The notes under the pieces are model-generated. The model searched no databases, was not told the origin of the DNA, and saw nothing but the letters and a program-made list of their open reading frames with translations. Of a stretch of DNA of 64,000 bases, positions 17,784 to 26,594 are shown piece after piece. Position 1 is the stretch's first letter; every line of letters begins with the position of its first letter. The DNA comes from Rhodobacter sp. (GTDB taxonomy: Bacteria; Pseudomonadota; Alphaproteobacteria; Rhodobacterales; Rhodobacteraceae). Made by a program: the position numbers and the translations under genes. The stretch lies in assembly GCA_016704435.1 (NCBI GenBank), contig JADJAB010000007.1, positions 1 through 64,000 on the forward strand. The letters are read 5' to 3'.

Positions 17784-18974
17784 GTGACCGCGACCCTGCA
17801 GCGCCGCATCGGCCCTGGCCTGCTGACCGCCTACGGCGTCGGCGTCATGGTCGGCGCCGGGATCTACGTGCTGGTCGGCGTCGTCGTCGGCCAGGCCGGG
17901 GTCTGGGCACCGCTGGCCTTCGTGCTGGCGGGGCTGGTGGCGCTGCCCTCGGCGCTGTCCTACGCCGAACTTGCCGCCCGCATGCCCGAGGCCGCCGGCG
18001 AAGCCGCCTTCATCGAGCGCGGCTTTTCCTCGACCGGACTGGCCCTTGCCGCCGGCCTGGCGATCGTGCTGGCCGGCATGATCTCGGGCGCGGCCGTGCT
18101 GCGCGGCGGGGTGGGCTATCTTTCCGCCTTCCTGCCCTGGCCCGAACCGGTGCTGATCCTGGCCCTTGCCGCCGCGCTGACGACGGTCGCCATCGTCGGC
18201 GTGCTGCAAAGCCTGGCGCTGGTGGCGCTGCTGACCGTGGTCGAGGTCGCGGGCCTGCTGGCCGTCGCCGCCGCCGGACTGGTCCTTGCCGCCCCGGTGG
18301 CCGACTGGACTGCCCCCGCCGCGCCGAACTGGCCCGGCATCGCCGCCGCCATCGCGCTGTGCTTCTTTGCCTTCATCGGCTTCGAGGACCTCGAGAACAT
18401 GGCCGAGGAGGTGCGCGACCCCGCCCGCGTGATGCCCCGCGCCATCCTGTGGTCGCTGGCCATCACCGCCGCGCTCTACATGCTGGTCTCGTTTGCCGCC
18501 GTCCGCGCCGTGCCGCATCAGGCGCTGGCCGCGACCGAGCGCCCGCTGGCGCTGGTGTGGGAGACCGCCACCGGCCGCTCGGCGCTGTTTCTGTCGGCCA
18601 TCGCGGTTGCCGCCGCCCTGAACGGCGTGCTGGCGCAGATCGTGATGGCGGCGCGGGTGCTTTTCGGCCTTGGCCGCCGCGCGCGCTGGCTGGCGGTCTT
18701 CACCGCCCCGCATGAGCGGTTCGGCACGCCGGTTGCCGCCACCGCGCTGGTCGGCTGCGGCGTTGCGGCCGCAGCACTGGCGCTGCCCGTCGCGGCGCTG
18801 GCCCAGGCAACCTCGGCCGTTCTTCTGGCCGTGTTCCTCCTGGTCAACGTGGCGCTGATCCGCATCAAGTCCGCCGCCCCCGAGGCGCCCTTCCGCGTGC
18901 CCGTCTGGGTGCCCTGGATCGGCCTTTTCGCCACCCTTTCCGCCCTTGTGGCCTCAGCCCTGGCCCTGACATGA
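17784..18974 (+). CDS. APC-family amino acid permease
   Basis: A 396-residue inner-membrane transporter, probably 11-12 helices. The first helix has TAYGVGVMVGAGIYVLVG, typical of APC transporters that bind the amino-acid backbone at the unwound GxG. Helix 6 region reads FFAFIGFEDLENMAEEVRDPAR, the hallmark FxGFE/Exx-EE-xxP segment. Starts at GTG 17784. The gene is wedged between two DUF2484 paralogs in the mur cluster; its stop overlaps the next start (ATGA, 18971-18974). Confidence 0.9.
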   Translation: MTATLQRRIGPGLLTAYGVGVMVGAGIYVLVGVVVGQAGVWAPLAFVLAGLVALPSALSYAELAARMPEAAGEAAFIERGFSSTGLALAAGLAIVLAGMISGAAVLRGGVGYLSAFLPWPEPVLILALAAALTTVAIVGVLQSLALVALLTVVEVAGLLAVAAAGLVLAAPVADWTAPAAPNWPGIAAAIALCFFAFIGFEDLENMAEEVRDPARVMPRAILWSLAITAALYMLVSFAAVRAVPHQALAATERPLALVWETATGRSALFLSAIAVAAALNGVLAQIVMAARVLFGLGRRARWLAVFTAPHERFGTPVAATALVGCGVAAAALALPVAALAQATSAVLLAVFLLVNVALIRIKSAAPEAPFRVPVWVPWIGLFATLSALVASALALT

Positions 18975-19225
18975 CCCTATCCCTTGCCGCCCCCTGCCTC
19001 TGGCTGATCGCCGCCAACCTGATCGCCATGCTGCCAAGCCGAGACCACCACTGGCGCGCCGCCTACGCCCTGATCGCCCTTGGCATCCCGATCCTCGGCT
19101 GGGTCACCTGGACCTCCGGCCCGCTCTGGGGCATCGCCTTCCTCGCCGCCGGAGCCTCGCTCCTCCGCTGGCCCCTGGTCTATCTGTGGAGATGGCTGAA
19201 ACGCCCCCCCGGCCCCGCCGAGTAG
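18971..19225 (+). CDS. DUF2484 family membrane protein (second copy)
   Basis: An 84-residue protein starting MTLSLAAPCLWLIAANLIAM, with three membrane segments and the end pattern LLRWPLVYLWRWLKR that matches the family end of its paralog at 17468-17752. Coupled to the permease by an ATGA overlap. Function unknown. Confidence 0.8.
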   Translation: MTLSLAAPCLWLIAANLIAMLPSRDHHWRAAYALIALGIPILGWVTWTSGPLWGIAFLAAGASLLRWPLVYLWRWLKRPPGPAE

Positions 19226-19289
19226 GGCGGGGTTCACCCCGCCACTTTTCCCCCTTGCCAACCGAGACCCCCCCGCCAATCCTGCGCGG

Positions 19290-20329
19290 ATGGAACCGGA
19301 AGAGATCAAAGACGAGGATACCTTAAAGACTTGGCTGAACGCCCGACCGGAAGACACCCGTCAATCCGACGCTTTCGCCATCGCCCAACATTGCGCCTCG
19401 GGTTTTCCGTTGCCTGGGCGAAGCGCGGAAAGCTTGGGCACGAAAAGCACGATTTGAACGCCCTGCCGGTTTTGCGCATCCTTTGACCCCAGGGTTGCGG
19501 TCAATTATCCAACACCTGAGGTTAAAAAGCCTCCACGCCGCCCGCTCTGCCGACGCCGCCACCTACGTCGCCCGCGCCGCCGACGCCACCACCTACGCCG
19601 CCCCGGCCGCAGCCGCCGACGCCGATCTCGCCCACTCCGACATGTCTGGGCAGAGGTACGTACGATGCCAGCGGCCTGATGCGGATGAAGTTCCGTCCAG
19701 AAAAGCTGTGGTCCTCCCATCCCTGATTGGCCTCCAAGCTGACACCAACACCCGCCCCACTTTGGTCCACCGCCCCGCCCAAGAGACTGGTTTACCCAAG
19801 CCGACGCGCAGCCCGCGCCATCTGGGCCAAAGACCCGCCCGGCACATGGGATTTCTGGATCCGCTGGTGGGACGGAGTCCTCTCCGGCCAGCAACTCGAC
19901 TGGGAGCTGCAAATGGCCGTCGCCCTGATCCCCGATGAGATCTGGACCCAAGGCCCCACCGCTGTGGCCGAGGCGATCCGGCTGATCGAAGAACGGCATG
20001 AACCCCGACCGGCAAGCAGCCCTCATTGAGGAATCAATACGCTTGTCGCGGCGCTGTCAGAAGCCGAGACGGAACTGGACCAGCCCGCGCCCGATCCCGG
20101 CATCTTGCGGAAAGTCGCCGGGGTTCTGCTCGACACAACCACCGCTGTTCTGCGCTACTGCGGCGGTCTTGCCGATGCGATGCTCAAGAAGACCGCCGAA
20201 GAGGTTGGCTCAACCGGCGTCAAATGGGCGATCCGGGTCGGCGGTCTGTCGGTTGTGTCTCGGATCGAGCCGGTGAAAGACCTCGCCGAACAGCTCTTGA
20301 AGTTTGCATCAAAGTATTTCGGCGGCTGA
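19290..20329 (+). pseudogene. decayed Ala/Asp-repeat protein between DUF2484 and murB
   Basis: From ATG 19290 the frame reads MEPEEIKDEDTLKTWLNARP and EDTRQSDAFAIAQ, then shifts. Around 19520-19630 comes an Ala-rich repeat (ADAATYVARAADATTYAA). A third piece at 19820-20029 has PPGTWDFWIRWWDGVLSG and WELQMAVALIPDEIWTQGP, ending at a TGA (20027). The same frame continues beyond that stop as LVAALSEAETELDQPAP, then GVLLDTTTAVLRYCGGL, to 20329. The order matches a hypothetical family common in Rhodobacteraceae (N-terminal helical cap, Ala repeats, W-rich domain, coiled tail). Several shifts and one stop suggest true decay. Confidence 0.6.
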
Positions 20330-20431
20330 TCCCCCAAACCCCTGCCAGACGTTTGCCATACGTTTGCCAGACGTTTTGCAGCCTATCGGAATCCCTTGCG
20401 GCGGGGCTCTTATCCCGGCTACCAAGCCTCC

Positions 20432-21358
20432 ATGATTTCCACCTATTCCCCGCGCGGCACGTTGACCCGGAACCGCCCCTTGTCCGACCTCACCTGGCTG
20501 CGGGTCGGCGGCCCGGCGGACTGGCTCTTTCAGCCTGCGGATGAGGAGGATCTGGCAGCCTTCCTTGCGGCCCTTGACCGCCAAGTGCCTGTTTTCCCTA
20601 TCGGAGTAGGCTCCAACCTGATCGTGCGCGACGGCGGCCTGCGGGCGGTTGTCATCCGCCTTGGCCGGGGCTTCAACGGCATCGCCATCGAGGGCGACAC
20701 CGTCACCGCAGGCGCCGCCGCCCTTGACGCCCATGTCGCCCGCAAGGCCGCGGAAGCCGGATATGACCTCACCTTCCTGCGCACCATCCCCGGCAGCATC
20801 GGCGGCGCCGTGCGCATGAACGCCGGCTGCTACGGCCACTATGTCGCTGATTTTCTGCAAGAAATCCGCATCATTACCCGAGACGGGAACACCCAAACCC
20901 TGCCCGCATCCGCCCTCAACCTCCGCTACCGCCAGTCCGACCTGCCGCAAGGCGCGATCATCCTTTCGGCCAGCTTCCGTGCGCCCCACGGCGACCCCGC
21001 CGCCCTGGCCGCAAGGATGCAAGACCAGATCGCCAAGCGCGACGCCACTCAGCCCACCAGGGATAGATCGGCGGGCAGCACCTTCCGCAACCCATTGGGT
21101 CGCAGCTCCACCGGGCAGGCGGACGACACCCATGAATTGAAGGCCTGGAAGGTCATCGAAGAGGCCGGGATGCGCGGCGCCACCCTTGGCGGGGCGCAGA
21201 TGTCGCCCAAGCACGCGAACTTCCTGATCAACACCGGCACAGCGACGGCGGCCGATCTCGAGGACCTGGGCGAGGAAGTGCGAAAAAAGGTTTTCCAAAT
21301 CAGGGGGATCACGTTAGAGTGGGAAATCATGCGGGTCGGAGAACGCGCGGACAAATAA
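20432..21358 (+). CDS. murB: UDP-N-acetylenolpyruvoylglucosamine reductase
   Basis: FAD enzyme that reduces UDP-GlcNAc-enolpyruvate to UDP-MurNAc, 308 residues. FAD-binding motifs are FPIGVGSNLIVRDGG (about 56-70) and GSIGGAVRMNAGCYG (about 120-134). The catalytic part has RSAGSTFRNP with the active-site Ser and, near the end, GAQMSPKHANFLINTG. I chose ATG 20432, which gives the usual ...RGTLTRNRPLSDLTWLRVGG start, over an in-frame start 12 codons earlier. Confidence 0.97.
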   Translation: MISTYSPRGTLTRNRPLSDLTWLRVGGPADWLFQPADEEDLAAFLAALDRQVPVFPIGVGSNLIVRDGGLRAVVIRLGRGFNGIAIEGDTVTAGAAALDAHVARKAAEAGYDLTFLRTIPGSIGGAVRMNAGCYGHYVADFLQEIRIITRDGNTQTLPASALNLRYRQSDLPQGAIILSASFRAPHGDPAALAARMQDQIAKRDATQPTRDRSAGSTFRNPLGRSSTGQADDTHELKAWKVIEEAGMRGATLGGAQMSPKHANFLINTGTATAADLEDLGEEVRKKVFQIRGITLEWEIMRVGERADK

Positions 21359-21385
21359 AGGGGCAAAAGCCCCGTGAGGCAGTAA

Positions 21386-22306
21386 ATGGCGGCGGGATCG
21401 GGCAGATTTCCCCGCGTGGCGGTTCTGAAAGGCGGCATGTCCGCGGAGCGGGAGGTTTCTCTCGTTTCCGGGCGCGAATGCGCCAAGGCTTTGCGCGACG
21501 CAGGGTATACAGAGGTGGTCGAGGTCGATTGCGGCCCCGACCTGCCCGCGCAACTGGCCGAAATCAAACCCGAAATCGTCTTCAATGCGCTGCACGGCCG
21601 CTGGGGCGAGGATGGCTGTGTCCAGGGCATTCTGGAATGGCTGCGCATCCCCTATACGCATTCCGGTGTGCTGGCCTCGGCGCTGGCGATGGACAAGGCG
21701 AAGGCGAAAGAGGTCTATGCCGCCGCCGGCCTTCCCATCGTTCAAAGCCGTCTGGCCAGCCGCGAAGAGGTGCAGGCGGGCCACGTCCTGCCGCCGCCCT
21801 ATGTGGTGAAGCCGAACAACGAAGGCTCCTCCGTCGGTGTCTACATGGTGCGCGCGGGCGATAACGCTCCTCGCCTGGCCGAGACCATGCCCGAAGTGGT
21901 GATGGTGGAAACCTATGCCCCCGGGCGCGAATTTTCCGCGACAGTGATGGGCGACCGCACGCTGGGCGTGACCGACATCATCACCGACGGCTGGTACGAT
22001 TACGACGCGAAATACAAGCCGGGGGGCAGCCGGCATGAACTGCCCGCGAATATCCCCGACGAGGTCACCGCGGCCTGTCTGGACTACGCCTTGCGCGCCC
22101 ACTTGGCGCTGGGCTGCCGGGGCGTCAGCCGCACCGATTTCCGTTGGGACGAGGCGTGTGGGCTGGCCGGATTGATCCTTCTGGAAACCAACACCCAGCC
22201 GGGAATGACGCCCACCTCGCTGGCCCCCGAGCAGGCGGCCTATCATGGTATCTCCTTCGCGCAGCTGTGCGACTGGATGGTAAGGGACGCCTCATGCAAC
22301 CGCTGA
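21386..22306 (+). CDS. ddl: D-alanine-D-alanine ligase
   Basis: ATP-grasp ligase making D-Ala-D-Ala, 306 residues. The N-terminus has VAVLKGGMSAEREVSL; the centre has LHGRWGEDGCVQGILE and YTHSGVLASALAMDK; PYVVKPNNEGSSVGV contacts ATP; the end has LLETNTQPGMTPTSLAPEQA with metal ligands. It starts 28 bases after murB and overlaps ftsQ by 13 bases. Confidence 0.98.
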   Translation: MAAGSGRFPRVAVLKGGMSAEREVSLVSGRECAKALRDAGYTEVVEVDCGPDLPAQLAEIKPEIVFNALHGRWGEDGCVQGILEWLRIPYTHSGVLASALAMDKAKAKEVYAAAGLPIVQSRLASREEVQAGHVLPPPYVVKPNNEGSSVGVYMVRAGDNAPRLAETMPEVVMVETYAPGREFSATVMGDRTLGVTDIITDGWYDYDAKYKPGGSRHELPANIPDEVTAACLDYALRAHLALGCRGVSRTDFRWDEACGLAGLILLETNTQPGMTPTSLAPEQAAYHGISFAQLCDWMVRDASCNR

Positions 22307-23190
22307 CCGCGCCCCGCCGCACCGCCAGCCCGCGCCGCGACCCGGCCCCCAGCCGCTGGGCCTACCGGATGCAAAGGGTGATGCTGACGCCCTATCTGCG
22401 CCGCCTGTTGCGGGTCGGCCTGCCGACGCTGGTCGTGCTGTCGGCCTGCGGGCTCTATCTGGCAAACGAGGACCGCCGGGCCGCGATCACCGGCGTCTTT
22501 TCCGACCTGCGGGAGAAGTTCGAGAGCCGCCCCGAATTCCGCGTCTCGCTGGCCTCGATCGAGGGCTGCTCGGCCGAACTGGCCGAGGCGGTGCGCGCCA
22601 GGCTGGACCTGAACCTGCCGCAATCCAGCTTCGATCTGGATCTGGAGGCGGCGCGGGCACGGATCGAAGAGCTGGATGCGGTGAAATCGGCCGAGTTGCG
22701 GGTGCGCTCGGGCGGGGTGCTGCAGGTGCTGGTCACCGAACGCCAGCCCGTCGCCGTCTGGCGCACCGAAGCCGGGCTGACGCTGGTCGACGACACCGGC
22801 CACCGCGTCGCCGGCCTGCATGCGCGCACCGACCGACCGGACCTGCCGCTGATCGCGGGCGAGGGGGCAGACGCCGCCACCACCGAGGCGCTGGCGCTGA
22901 TGGCTGCCGCCGGGCCGCTGACGCCGCGCCTGCGCGGGCTTGTGCGGATGGGCGAACGGCGCTGGGATCTGGTGCTGGACCGCGACCAGCGCATCCTCCT
23001 GCCCTCCGACAACCCGGTGCGCGCGCTGGAACGCCTGCTGGCGCTGGACCATGCGCAAGACATCCTGGCGCGCGACCTGATGGCCATCGACCTGCGCAAC
23101 GACGCCCGCCCGACCCTTCGCCTGACCCCCTTCGCCCTGAACGACCTGCGCCGGTCCCAGGGCATTGACACCGTGGAGACCGACCTGTGA
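22294..23190 (+). CDS. ftsQ: cell division protein FtsQ
   Basis: Bitopic divisome protein, 298 residues. A basic cytoplasmic tail (residues 1-35) precedes one membrane helix, LLRVGLPTLVVLSACGLYLA (about 36-55). A periplasmic POTRA-like part then reads RPEFRVSLASIEGCSAELAE (about 78-97). IEELDAVKSAELRVRSGGVL and VTERQPVAVW are the FtsQ beta-domain signature. ATG 22294 is taken because it gives the basic tail; it overlaps the ddl end by 13 bases and its stop overlaps the ftsA start. Confidence 0.95.
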   Translation: MQPLTAPRRTASPRRDPAPSRWAYRMQRVMLTPYLRRLLRVGLPTLVVLSACGLYLANEDRRAAITGVFSDLREKFESRPEFRVSLASIEGCSAELAEAVRARLDLNLPQSSFDLDLEAARARIEELDAVKSAELRVRSGGVLQVLVTERQPVAVWRTEAGLTLVDDTGHRVAGLHARTDRPDLPLIAGEGADAATTEALALMAAAGPLTPRLRGLVRMGERRWDLVLDRDQRILLPSDNPVRALERLLALDHAQDILARDLMAIDLRNDARPTLRLTPFALNDLRRSQGIDTVETDL

Positions 23191-24521
23191 CCGACCTCTA
23201 CCAATCCCAACGCGCCATGCGGAACATGCGCCGGGCTGCAATGCAGCGCGGTGTCATCGCCATTCTCGATGTGGGCACCTCGAAGATCGCCTGCCTGATC
23301 CTGCGCTTCGATGGCGAGAACCGCCTGAGCGAGGCCGAGGGCGTCGGCCCGATGGCCGGGCAGTCGCAGTTCCGCATCATCGGGGCGGCCACCACCCGCT
23401 CGCGCGGGGTGCGCTTTGGCGAGATCAGCGTGATGAACGAGACCGAGCGCGCCATCCGCACCGCCGTGCAGGCGGCGCAGAAGATGGCGAATGTGCGGGT
23501 CGATCACGTCATCGCCAGCTTTTCCGGGGCGGAACCCCGCAGCTACGGCCTGGCGGGGGAATGGGACCTGCAGGACTCGGTCGTCACCGAACAGGACGTG
23601 GCCCGCGTGCTCGCCGCCTGCGACGTGCCCGACCTCGGGCCCGGGCGCGAGGTGCTGCATGCCCACCCGGTGAACTTCGCACTGGATCACCGCACCGGCC
23701 TTGGCGACCCGCGCGGCCAGCTTGGCCAGCGGCTGGCCTGCGACATGCACCTTCTGTCGGTGGAAGGGGCCGCGATCCAGAACCTGCTTTACTGCATCAA
23801 GCGCTGCGATCTGGAACTGGCGGGGATCGCCTCATCGGCCTATGTCTCTGGGATTTCCTCGCTGGTCGAGGACGAGCAGGAACTGGGTGCGGCCTGCATC
23901 GATCTGGGCGGCGGCTCGACCGGCCTTTCGGTCTTCATGAAAAAGCACATGATCTATGCCGATTGCGTGCGCATGGGCGGCGATCACGTCACCTCGGACA
24001 TCGCCAAGGGCCTGCAGATTCCGCTGACCACGGCCGAACGGATCAAGACCCGGCACGGCGGGCTGTTCGCCACCGGCATGGACGACCGCGAGATGATCGA
24101 GATCGGCGGCGATTCAGGCGATTGGGAAAAGGACCGCCGGCAGATCAGCCGGACCGAGCTGATCGGCATCATGCGCCCGCGCGTCGAGGAGATACTGGAG
24201 GAAACCCGCGCCTGCCTGGACGCGGCCGGGTTCGACCACCTGCCCAGCCAGCAGATCGTGCTGACCGGGGGGGGCAGCCAGCTGCCCGGCCTTGACGGGC
24301 TGGCCAGCCGCATTCTGGGCCAGCGGGTCCGGCTTGGTCGGCCCCTGCGCGTGCAGGGCCTGCCGCAGGCCGCCACGGGGGCTGCCTTTGCCAGCGCGGT
24401 GGGCCTGTGCCTCTTTGCCGCCCATCCGCAGGACGAATGGTGGGACTTCGAAATTCCGACCGAGCGATATCCCGCAAGGTCGCTGAAAAGGGCCTTCAAA
24501 TGGTTCAAGGACAACTGGTAA
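23187..24521 (+). CDS. ftsA: cell division protein FtsA
   Basis: Actin-like protein that ties FtsZ filaments to the membrane, 444 residues. The phosphate-1 loop AILDVGTSKIACLI is at about 26-39, the connect/phosphate-2 region ACIDLGGGSTGLSVF at about 238-252, and the adenosine loop IVLTGGGSQLPGL near 360. The C-terminal LKRAFKWFKDNW is an amphipathic membrane-targeting helix. Coupled to ftsQ (ATGA); a 197-base gap separates it from ftsZ. Confidence 0.97.
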   Translation: MTDLYQSQRAMRNMRRAAMQRGVIAILDVGTSKIACLILRFDGENRLSEAEGVGPMAGQSQFRIIGAATTRSRGVRFGEISVMNETERAIRTAVQAAQKMANVRVDHVIASFSGAEPRSYGLAGEWDLQDSVVTEQDVARVLAACDVPDLGPGREVLHAHPVNFALDHRTGLGDPRGQLGQRLACDMHLLSVEGAAIQNLLYCIKRCDLELAGIASSAYVSGISSLVEDEQELGAACIDLGGGSTGLSVFMKKHMIYADCVRMGGDHVTSDIAKGLQIPLTTAERIKTRHGGLFATGMDDREMIEIGGDSGDWEKDRRQISRTELIGIMRPRVEEILEETRACLDAAGFDHLPSQQIVLTGGGSQLPGLDGLASRILGQRVRLGRPLRVQGLPQAATGAAFASAVGLCLFAAHPQDEWWDFEIPTERYPARSLKRAFKWFKDNW

Positions 24522-24718
24522 CCGCAACATACGGTCAAAGCCGCGAAATCCCGCTGATTGCGGGCCGCAGTCGCCCATATTTTGTGGCGAGTGCATGTTT
24601 TTTTCGTGACCTTGGCGGTCGTTGTGGATAGAATCGGGGATAACTAGGGACTCCGGGGCTGGGGACAGGCCTGCGGATGCGGATAAACGCGGCATAAAAA
24701 AACGGACAGGCGGAACCA

Positions 24719-26389
24719 ATGGCACTCAATCTGACGATGACGAACCAGCGTGAAGAGCTTAAGCCGCGCATCACCGTGTTCGGTGTGGGCGGCGCCGGCG
24801 GCAACGCTGTCAACAACATGATCGAGAAACAACTCGAGGGCGTAGAGTTCGTCGTCGCCAACACCGATGCGCAGGCCTTGCAGCAATCGAAGGCGGGCGC
24901 GCGCATCCAGATGGGGGTCAAGGTGACCGAGGGTCTGGGGGCAGGGGCCCGCCCGACGGTCGGCGCCGCCGCCGCCGAGGAAACCATCGAGGAGATCGTC
25001 GACCACCTGATGGGCGCGCACATGTGCTTCATCACCGCCGGCATGGGCGGCGGCACCGGCACCGGCGCTGCCCCGATCATCGCCCAGGCGGCGCGTGAAA
25101 TGGGCATTCTGACGGTCGGCGTGGTGACCAAGCCCTTCCAGTTCGAGGGCAACAAGCGGATGAAGCAGGCCGAGGACGGCATCGACGCGCTGCAGAAGGT
25201 CGTCGATACGCTGATCATCATCCCGAACCAGAACCTGTTCCGGCTGGCGAACGAGCGCACCACGTTCACCGAAGCCTTCGCGATGGCCGACGACGTGCTG
25301 TATCAGGGCGTCAAGGGCGTGACCGACCTGATGGTGCGGCCCGGCCTGATCAACCTCGACTTCGCCGACGTGCGCGCGGTGATGGACGAGATGGGCAAGG
25401 CGATGATGGGCACCGGCGAGGCCTCGGGCGAGGATCGCGCCGTGCAGGCTGCCGAAAAGGCCATCGCCAACCCGCTTCTGGACGAGATCAGCCTGAACGG
25501 CGCCAAGGGCGTGCTGATCAACATCACCGGCGGCTACGACCTGACCCTGTTCGAACTGGACGAGGCCGCGAACATCATCCGCGAAAAGGTCGACCCCGAG
25601 GCCAATATCATCGTCGGCTCCACGCTGGACACCTCGATGGAGGGCCGGCTGCGGGTCTCGGTCGTCGCAACCGGGATCGATGCATCGGCCCAGGCCAAGC
25701 CGGAAGTGCCGGTCACCCGCCGCTCGATGGCGGCACCGCTGGCGCTGCACCCGGCGCCTGCGCCGGAACCGAAGCGCGAGCCCGCGCTGACGGTGTCGGC
25801 GATGTCGGCCGCACCGCAGCCGCGGCCCGAACCCGTGCCTGTGATGGAGGCCAGCGAAGAGCCGGATCTGTTCGAAGTCGACGCGCCGGAGTTCGAGGTC
25901 GAGCCGGAAGAGATGCTGGAAAACGACGTGCCGGCCCCGGTCTACCGCCCGCAGCCGGCAAACCCGGCCCCGGCCAGGGCCCCGGCGCAATTCGCCAGCG
26001 CCCGCCCGGCGCCCGGCTCGATCGAGGACGATGCCGGCGCCTTTGTCGCGCCGCGCCCGCGGTCGCCCGGCCAGCCCTCGGCCGAGGCCCTGGCCCGGCT
26101 TCAGGCTGCCGTGACGAAGAACCCGGCGATCACCGCGCAGCGCCCCGCCGCACAGCGCGCCGCCGCGCCGCTGCCACATGCCGAGGCCGAGAGCGCCCCT
26201 GCAAAGCCGCGTTTCGGGATCGGCTCGCTGATCAACCGGATGGCCGGGCACCTTGAAGCTGCAAGCGAGCGCGCGCCAGCGCCGACCCGCGCGCAGCCGC
26301 CGGTCACGTCGTTCGACGACGAGGAGGACCGCGCCGGCGATGACAACCGGATCGAGATCCCGGCCTTCCTGCGCCGCCAGGCGAACTGA
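24719..26389 (+). CDS. ftsZ: cell division protein FtsZ, long C-terminal linker
   Basis: Tubulin-like GTPase forming the division ring, 556 residues, longer than the roughly 380 of E. coli. GTP-binding features include GVGGAGGNAVNNM near residue 22, and GGGTGTGAAP at about 109-118. The GTPase core ends near residue 325. A Pro/Ala/Glu-rich linker follows, and the last residues IEIPAFLRRQAN form the conserved peptide that binds FtsA. Long linkers are usual in alphaproteobacteria. A strong terminator lies 26 bases after the stop. Confidence 0.98.
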   Translation: MALNLTMTNQREELKPRITVFGVGGAGGNAVNNMIEKQLEGVEFVVANTDAQALQQSKAGARIQMGVKVTEGLGAGARPTVGAAAAEETIEEIVDHLMGAHMCFITAGMGGGTGTGAAPIIAQAAREMGILTVGVVTKPFQFEGNKRMKQAEDGIDALQKVVDTLIIIPNQNLFRLANERTTFTEAFAMADDVLYQGVKGVTDLMVRPGLINLDFADVRAVMDEMGKAMMGTGEASGEDRAVQAAEKAIANPLLDEISLNGAKGVLINITGGYDLTLFELDEAANIIREKVDPEANIIVGSTLDTSMEGRLRVSVVATGIDASAQAKPEVPVTRRSMAAPLALHPAPAPEPKREPALTVSAMSAAPQPRPEPVPVMEASEEPDLFEVDAPEFEVEPEEMLENDVPAPVYRPQPANPAPARAPAQFASARPAPGSIEDDAGAFVAPRPRSPGQPSAEALARLQAAVTKNPAITAQRPAAQRAAAPLPHAEAESAPAKPRFGIGSLINRMAGHLEAASERAPAPTRAQPPVTSFDDEEDRAGDDNRIEIPAFLRRQAN

Positions 26390-26414
26390 AATCGACTGTC
26401 GCGAACTCTTGCGG

Positions 26415-26448
26415 AAAGACCCGGAAATCCGGGTCTTTTCCTTTTTTA
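26415..26448 (+). terminator. intrinsic terminator of the dcw cluster
   Basis: A perfect 10-bp stem (AAAGACCCGG / CCGGGTCTTT) with a 4-base loop at 26415-26438, followed by a run rich in T (TCCTTTTTT). It closes the ftsZ transcript. Confidence 0.9.
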
Positions 26449-26462
26449 TCAAGGGTTTGGAA

Positions 26463-26483
26463 TTGTGACGGTGACTGTCACAA
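26463..26483. promoter_or_regulatory. inverted repeat upstream of lpxC
   Basis: TTGTGAC, seven bases, GTCACAA is a perfect 7-bp inverted repeat 20 bases upstream of a candidate lpxC promoter. The spacing differs from CRP/FNR sites. A dimeric regulator is possible but unproven. Confidence 0.4.
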
Positions 26484-26501
26484 ACGGTTGCAAAAGGTGA
26501 G

Positions 26502-26530
26502 TTGAGCAATTGCCTCCGCTTCATTAGTTA
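26502..26530 (+). promoter_or_regulatory. candidate lpxC promoter
   Basis: TTGAGC (26502-26507), a 17-base spacer, then TAGTTA (26525-26530). It is the best sigma-70-like pair between the ftsZ terminator and the lpxC start. Confidence 0.4.
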
Positions 26531-26594
26531 AAACGCAACCGATCGGAAGGCCTGCGGGTTGTCCGGCAGTTGAGGCGATAGAGGTCTAGCAAAC

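Noticed and set aside
19505..20026. A 173-codon minus-strand frame with Gly/Arg repeats
   Set aside because: Antisense of the Ala-rich repeats of the decayed plus-strand gene.
26463..26483. CRP/FNR-type site before lpxC
   Set aside because: The spacing between TGTGA and TCACA is nine, not six, so the known site type does not fit; kept only as an unnamed dyad.
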